Shown one piece after another: positions 57,656 to 64,000 of a stretch of 64,000 bases of DNA; position 1 is the stretch's first letter, and every line of letters starts with the position of its first letter. The DNA lies in the NCBI RefSeq assembly GCF_017654505.1, contig NC_054565.1, forward strand, positions 6,193,270 to 6,257,269, given 5' to 3'. The notes under the pieces are model-generated. The model was not told the DNA's origin. It saw only the letters and a list, made by a program, of their open reading frames with translations, and did not search any database. Origin of the DNA: Polyodon spathula (taxonomy: Eukaryota > Chordata > Actinopteri > Acipenseriformes > Polyodontidae). The position numbers and the translations under genes were made by a program.

Positions 57656-58789
57656 TTGCTGCAGCAGGAAAGACCTTTCCAAATGGGACTCTTGCTTCCT
57701 GGGGCTTCTTGTTCTAGTCTAAGATTGTTGGAAGACTCTTCCCCAGCCAGCAGATTTGCTTTATCAAGACTAGGAGTGTGTGTGGTGCAGCAAGCACACA
57801 AGTCACACAGGAGGATTTCTTTACCCCCACGGCTTGAAAACAACAGGATCTGAATGGCTTGGGGTTTAGCCCTGCGAGTAAAACACAGGCTGTGCCAGAA
57901 GAAAATACTGACTCCACGACACAAAGACACAATAATACAATGGAAAGCGCTAGAAATACAGTCGGTAAATCGGCAAATATACCAAAACCATAAATTCCCA
58001 ATTAGATTTTCCAGAAAAAAACCCAGAGGCTTTGCAGAATGAAGGTTGTTTACAAAGTTTGCACCAAAAAAAAAAAGCATATTTTGATCGTTGTGTTAAT
58101 CAAAGAAATATGCTTACAGATCCCCAGTGAAATGAGATTATTAAAGTGACTACAGTTAATAATTACCACAATGTGACACACTGGCATTAATATTCAGTCT
58201 CTGGCTGGCTGAGATGTGACTCACAGCAGTTGTTATGGATTGGAAAGAGCAACACAAACATCTGTTACAGTCTGAACAAACATATCCAAACACCTTCACA
58301 TTCAAATACACAATTACCTTCCAGCATTGGTGAATCAGTGACCATCACAAATGATGCCAGGGAGTTTGTTTGTTTGATGGATATAACAAATGGGCAGTCA
58401 ACAAAGCCCGCTGCTTCTTTCCTAACGTTAAGCATGTGGCACAGAATTATGCAACTGAGTACAGTGCTGTACGAATGAAAGAGGATCGCGGGACACAGTG
58501 CGTTACTCATGGATTCCAGCAGTACTAGTTCACCGGCATGCAGGCTGTTTCATTGGACTTGTGCTGATTCGGCAGTAATCCTCATTCAGGAGGCGGTCCT
58601 CACCCCTGTGGCTGCAGTTTCCATTGCTGTGTGGAGACACTGGCTCAGAGATGCTGAATCACTCACTGAGGAGAAACTGGAGTACAAACACCAGCCTGGT
58701 GCCAGGGGACTGAGGCTGTAAACGGAGACCGCAGAATCAAAAAGATCGCTGAAATACTGAGTAATTATTTAAGTGGCTGATACAGTGGA
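57656..58789. other. non-coding stretch
   Basis: Nothing recognised. The overlapping frames on both strands lack any known domain. Confidence 0.4.
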
Positions 58790-58940
58790 GACGTGCTCTT
58801 TGTTACACAGAGAGCAGTGAGGGGATGGAATGGGTTACCTAGCCGTGTTGTTGATGCCGAATCACTGGGATCCTTTAAGACCCAACTTGACAAAATTTTA
58901 AGATCAATCCGCAACTAGGAACCAGGCGAGCATATGTGGG
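58790..58940 (+). mobile_element. 3' fragment of a non-LTR retrotransposon (CR1/L2-like)
   Basis: TTACACAGAGAGCAGTGAGG, GGATGGAATGGGTTACCTAG, TTGATGCCGAATCACTGGGA, TTTAAGACCCAACTTGACAA and AGATCAATCCGCAACTAGGA. Same family as the fragment at 31.9-32.1 kb, and it covers slightly more of the upstream part. Confidence 0.55.
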
Positions 58941-60826
58941 CTGCATTGTTACAGCTCTAACTATAACCATTGCTTGCTATGCTAGCACACTGACTGATGC
59001 CTTTATCAGTTTAACAGGGAAGGCAATAGCCACACATTTTGTCAACTTAATTCTGCTATAATTTTACATAGGAACGATTAGCCGCCTCTAAAGATAGAGT
59101 CGAGAAAACCATACTGACAGGTATTGCATTATTAAAGGACAGGGCTAATATTACACTGTCTATCAGCAGGTACTCCACACCAACTAATGACTGGGTTTGG
59201 GCTACAGGGAATGAAATCAAATGGAAATAAATGCTGGTTATAGGAGCAAGACAACACCCCAGAACAATTCTACCTCCATCTGCACTCATTGCAGCTCTTA
59301 TACAAATGCATATATCAGAGATCTCTATCCATGCTTCTGAACAGATTTGCATTGAAACACCAAACATGCTAAAACTACACACTGTGCCTTCCATGAACGG
59401 GATGACATCTACACACAGGATAAGACGCTTTGGAATTTTAACCAATCCTTAACAGCGATTGGTTGATTCCTCATATGTAATTTATAGAGTTTCTGGACCG
59501 ATTCAGAAAATTCAGTTTTTATGAGTAAAATAGAATTTGATATTCATTAACCTTTCAGGACTACTGTCTGCTAACTACATTTTTGGGAAAGTTTAAATGA
59601 AAACCGTATCTTTGCATATGGAGTTAACTGAAGAAGTGCCAAATTGAGCCGACAGTGTGTGTGGGTTCTTTCCAAAGCGATTGCTCTTGGCTGTGGTATC
59701 CTAGCCAGTTTGGAATTGATAACAGATGTTTCTGCCATATACAATACAGCCACAGAGCATTTCTGTTTCCACTGCACAAGGGACAAGAGATGACTGCCAG
59801 CTGACTCCAGTCTCAGATTTCTACTTCCAGCTTGTCCTTTTTTTTTTTTTCCCCCAGAAACTTTTAAAACCCATGCACTGTAAAAAGGTTAAATGAAAAC
59901 GGACTTCAAAGTGATTCCCCAGTTTGTTGATGTAGGCTTCCTGTCAACGAGTGCCTCGGCTTTCAAAGCAGTAAAAGCCGTCAGTTTCCAGTGGAATGCT
60001 ATTTCTTACCTTTCTCATATCCTTCTTGTCTGTGTTTTATAATTCTCCAGTCGCTGTTTCTGCTTCCTCATTTGACTGGCTTACTAACTGGCTTTTACGA
60101 ACAGAGGGGACTGCTTCTGAAAAGACTCCCAAAAGCAGATTTCTTTTTTATAAACTTAGAAAGAAACAGGCTATAAACCAGTCTTTAAATAAGGCAGACA
60201 AGGGTCCCCATCCCTTTCACAAACACAGGGTCTTTTTGGGAAAGAGAAAGCATTTGCTTTTAAAAATAGATTACAGAATTTCAAAGAGGGACGCCAGGAG
60301 AGAAGAAAAGAAAAATGCTAAATACTGTACAACTAATATGGCTTCTGGTAGACTTTTGCGATATTGTTTTATACACGCATACTCTGAAGGAGGAGAGCTC
60401 ACTGAAGCTTCAGTGTTCTAGCGTGTATACACAGAGTACAGCAGATATAAAATAAAATACAGCTGCACACATACTGCTTTTCAAATGGTCTCTATTAGCT
60501 TTTGCGAGATTTACGAATTTAAAAAAAAACTTGGGAACCCTACTTTAAAAGAGGCCTCCTTGCTCCAGTACATTCCTGAAGCTGATGAATACAAAAACAG
60601 AGATAAGACACATAAACACATCTGTTAATGAATTCAGTGTGGGTGAAATAGCCCAAGAACCTGCTTTAAAGAACATGCTCTGTGCAGATGACGAGATGAC
60701 TGTCTGTTGGGTTATACACATCCACACACCCATGCTGAAGGAGATGCTGTCTTATATGGGTGTGCGTAGGCAGCTCATTGAATTAGCCTGGGGACCAGGA
60801 CGGATAAAATTAGTGTCTTTGAAAAA
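58941..60826. other. non-coding stretch
   Basis: No gene or repeat recognised beyond short homopolymers (for example T then C at 59,838-59,855). Confidence 0.4.
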
Positions 60827-61213
60827 TACAGCTGTGGCCAAAAGTTTTGCATCATCCTATAGAATGAATTAATTTAATTTCATAAAGTCAAATGAAACCT
60901 GATGAATAATGTTAGGCTAACATATTGAATTACATACCACTGTGTAGTTTCCAATATCCCTAACGAAAAACTGACTGACAGAACATTTAAAAAATGTGAC
61001 ATTTTCTAAATTTAACATGAAATACTCTACTTCTATTATTGATAGTATACTTCTGGTAGGCTTTTGTGATGTCATTTTGTAGTTTCTTTGATTACATGAT
61101 GTTAAATAAAAGAACACAATTATGTTTGTGTAGTTTTTTTTTTTTTTTTTTTTAAATGATAGTCTGAAATCAGAAAATTCTAGGTGATGCAAAACTTTTG
61201 TCCATAGCTGCAC
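60827..61213. mobile_element. Tc1/mariner-like MITE, about 385 bp
   Basis: Left end CAGCTGTGGCCAAAAGTTTT then GCATCAT; the right end in reverse complement is CAGCTATGGACAAAAGTTTT then GCATCAC. Such 'GTGGACAAAAGTTTTGCATCAC' ends are typical of fish Tc1-type non-autonomous elements. TA flanks the left end and CA, probably mutated, the right. There is no transposase frame inside. Confidence 0.75.
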
Positions 61214-61813
61214 AATAACACAGAGGTGAATCAATCTATTATTTTGTATTAAGTTGAGATAACATCCAGTAACACAGCTCACACAAGGCAAGCGATTATT
61301 GTCCTGGGAGTGGAAACAAACTACAGAAAAAGGAACAGCAAAATAGACATGCGATTACCCTCAGGTGATCCAGTACAGCTCCTTGCTGAAATGACAAACA
61401 AGCTGTAATCAGGCTAATAGAGCAATATACGGGCTCCAGTATTGATTTGCTAAATGATGGTGAATTTAAATACAGCCACGGTTTACATTTCTGTAATGGT
61501 GCCTTCCCTGGCAATTCATACAAACACATTATATATTGTCACATGTATTGTTAGAAATGGCTCGATGCTGGTCCTCATAACTTTAAAATACAACAAGTAT
61601 CCTGCTTCATCTATCTTCCATGTAATAATAGAACCGCCACACCGCTGCACAATGAACCAGAGGCAGTCACATTAAAAACTGTCCCTGGGCTAATTAGATT
61701 TATCAAGAGAAAGTCTTTCTCAGTGTCAATTCAACCAGCCCATTAAAGTTATTTTGTGTTATTGCTGTAACACCAGTGTTGTAAAATAAGACGTTAAACA
61801 TTACTGAATCTTT
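61214..61813. other. non-coding stretch
   Basis: Nothing recognised. Confidence 0.4.
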
Positions 61814-61826
61814 ACACACACACACA

Positions 61827-61894
<68 letters not shown>
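61814..61894. repeat. (CA)n and (GA)n microsatellite
   Basis: Short CA tract followed by about 62 bp of GA. Confidence 0.95.
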
Positions 61895-61898
<4 letters not shown>

Positions 61899-64000
61899 TG
61901 GAGCAGATAACTCCCTGCTGCCTAAATCATTTTGTTTGTGGAGAATCAATTTTTGCTGCACAGGGTACTCCAGCAGGTAAAGATGTTAGTCTCATCGGCT
62001 CACATGTGTACAGTCAGGAACTCATAGATGTTGCCAAATTAGCAAAGTGACTTTAATGGATTGTCAATAAAAAAACTAAAAAAGTCAATTAATAAATCAA
62101 ATTAAAATGAAAAGCTGGTAAGGCATCATATAGCTGGATTGGATGTGTTCGCGTAGGTCACTGTAAACAACAGAAGCAAAACAGTATACAGTAGCCATAG
62201 AAATGGCTCTGCAATCTGTATACCTGCTTTTAAACTGAAAGAAAAAGGGAAAGTGGCAAACTTGGGAAGTCGCCGCCTGGACATTTTGGGCAGTTGACCA
62301 GCAGGGGTCACTGAAGTGCGATTAGGTGTGCCACCCCCAGACTATCCACTTCTGCAAAGGGGGTGGAAAATATGGCACTGCAGTCATGTCGTACCCTTTC
62401 TGCTGAGAAATAGATGCCATCTGTTGCTGTGCATCTTTCACAAGCACTAAATAAAAACTATCTAATTAAATAACTGCAGGATTTAAAGGCACCAAACAAG
62501 CAAAGGAAAGTGCAGCACTGAATTCAGAGACAGGCCAGCAGACAAAGTATAGTGCCTTGGAGACTGCAGTGGCATTTCCACTAGACGAAAGAGTCGAGGA
62601 GCAGAGATAACTCAACACAGCTGTTATGCAGTGTCTTTAATTAAAAGAGTTTTATTGCATAAAAGCCGAGCAGCGCTGCAAACAAACAGCAAGCACACGC
62701 TGTTATCTGAAACTGATTTATTTTTCTCAAGGAGAAATAATTGCTATTACACATTCCGAAGACATTCTTGTGGGAAAGCTGCTCAGCAGACCCCCATTGG
62801 AAATCAGAGCGGCTATAACAGTGTATTCATTTTCCACGCAGACACAGACTGAACGCAGTAATCAACCTGCACAAATGTGCCGTTCACATCAAGAAAAGGG
62901 GAAAGAGAGCCCTGTGTGCTGACAGCTGGGTGCTCAGCGTGTAGAAATGACCCACTGATCCTGGTGAGAACAGCCTTCCTAACCCACAAAATAGCTGCCA
63001 AGCTGTCCGAAGCTATCATTTTGTGCTCTGTTAATCTACATTAAAAAAAGTTGCATTTTCTTTACCATCATTATTTTAAAAGATCAGAATTTGCTTGCTA
63101 TAGAAGTGTACCATGGCATATTTGCGCAATATTTTTGCATTTTCCCTTGCATTTACATGACACTGTAACTCTGATTTACCATGAGAAGCACAATGCTGCT
63201 GCTCTACCTTGCTTTCAGTTTGTCTTTACTGTTCTTTATTGCAGGTTACTAGAGTTGTACTATGGTATGCTGCACTAAACTTTAAGGGAGCCTGGGAAGC
63301 TGTCTGGCGCACCAAGGCCAATGCACTGTGCCCTGAGGGTCCTCAGGCAGGATTGTATAGTTGCTCTCTAAAACGGCAGTGCTTTTCCTAGGCAAGCCTC
63401 CAGGCACCCACGTGACTGCATCTCCTATGAAAATGACCCTACCGAAGGAGAATCAATCACGCAGCAGGCTCATTAAGCTGGCAGAGAGGAATCCCAGCTG
63501 CTGTTCTTACCTTATTGTCTCATTTCTTGAAAATCAGTCAGACAATGCATCACTATGGGCTTCTGTTTCCTCCTGTAGGTACCAGGTATCTTATTCATAA
63601 TTGATTTAGGTTAAGCTGATTTTTCCATCCACAACACTATAAATTCACTTCCTGTGTTACAGGTAATGCAACCCCACCTGACTGCTTAACTGTACCATGC
63701 TGCCCATAAACAGCTAAGAGGTGTCACGGGGGAGTTGCTGCAGTCAGGTGACAAACGTGAAAATGGTGGTCTAACAATGTGGCACTCCAAATATATATAT
63801 AAGAGAAAACAAGAACAAGGAATGCAAATACTGCATATGTTTGGGAAAAGCAGGGATATCTGTATATGTGAAATAAATTGAACAAATATATCAGTTTGTG
63901 AGAATTCAGGAAAATTCAGGAATTCAGAAGTCAGGAAAATGTTTACAGCTTGAACTGCAATCCCATGGTATTGCATCTACACTAGATGGCGATCTTTGCA
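61895..64000. other. non-coding stretch to window end
   Basis: No gene recognised. CTCF-like motifs are at 62,297-62,312 (one mismatch in the core) and 63,977-63,993. No exon of any col16a1 neighbour is seen. Confidence 0.4.

Overview
This is eukaryotic, vertebrate DNA: short exons with canonical GT/AG splice sites are separated by much longer introns. There are many (CA)n, (TA)n, (TTTC)n and (GA)n microsatellites, minisatellites, and small transposon relics of fish type. A ray-finned fish is the best guess, perhaps a non-teleost such as a sturgeon, paddlefish or gar. That placement is inference from repeat style only. No bacterial or phage content and no CRISPR array were seen. Most long reading frames in the window are artefacts of tandem repeats whose period is a multiple of three.

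Two genes are recognisable, both on the minus strand. (1) 25,880-55,100 holds the 5' part of col16a1 (collagen alpha-1(XVI) chain). I could place 37 coding exons, about 892 codons. They comprise a signal peptide, the TSPN/laminin-G-like N-terminal domain, a Cys-bearing linker, and a long interrupted Gly-X-Y region. They agree, exon by exon and in order, with the human COL16A1 protein as I remember it. Most of the remaining C-terminal half of the chain (roughly 700 residues if the length is as in human) is absent: the last visible exon lies 59 bp from a 500-N gap. (2) 9,967-10,224 is one coding exon of rims3 (regulating synaptic membrane exocytosis 3), carrying the start codon and the first 79 codons. 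Its downstream C2-domain exons would lie left of the window.

Layout. 1-320 is N. 321-25,320 is one contig (25.0 kb) with the rims3 exon, a possible upstream rims3 exon near 19.25 kb, four minisatellites or similar arrays and many microsatellites. 25,321-25,820 is exactly 500 N, the size of a scaffolding placeholder. 25,821-64,000 is the second contig. In it the triple-helix exons are dense from 25.9 to 35.0 kb, the N-terminal domain exons lie at 42.9-48.4 kb, the signal-peptide exon is at 52.4 kb, and a likely non-coding first exon and promoter lie near 54.9-55.2 kb. 55.2-64.0 kb is upstream DNA with no gene I can recognise.

No undescribed biological system is evident. The points most worth checking are: the truncation of col16a1 at the gap and the status of the 25-kb rims3 contig; a probable frameshift or acceptor shift in a col16a1 exon; a recurrent Gly-X-Gly interruption set at one fixed distance from seven exon ends; a candidate alternative rims3 first exon that joins in frame; and minisatellites that appear to have grown inside copies of dispersed repeats.
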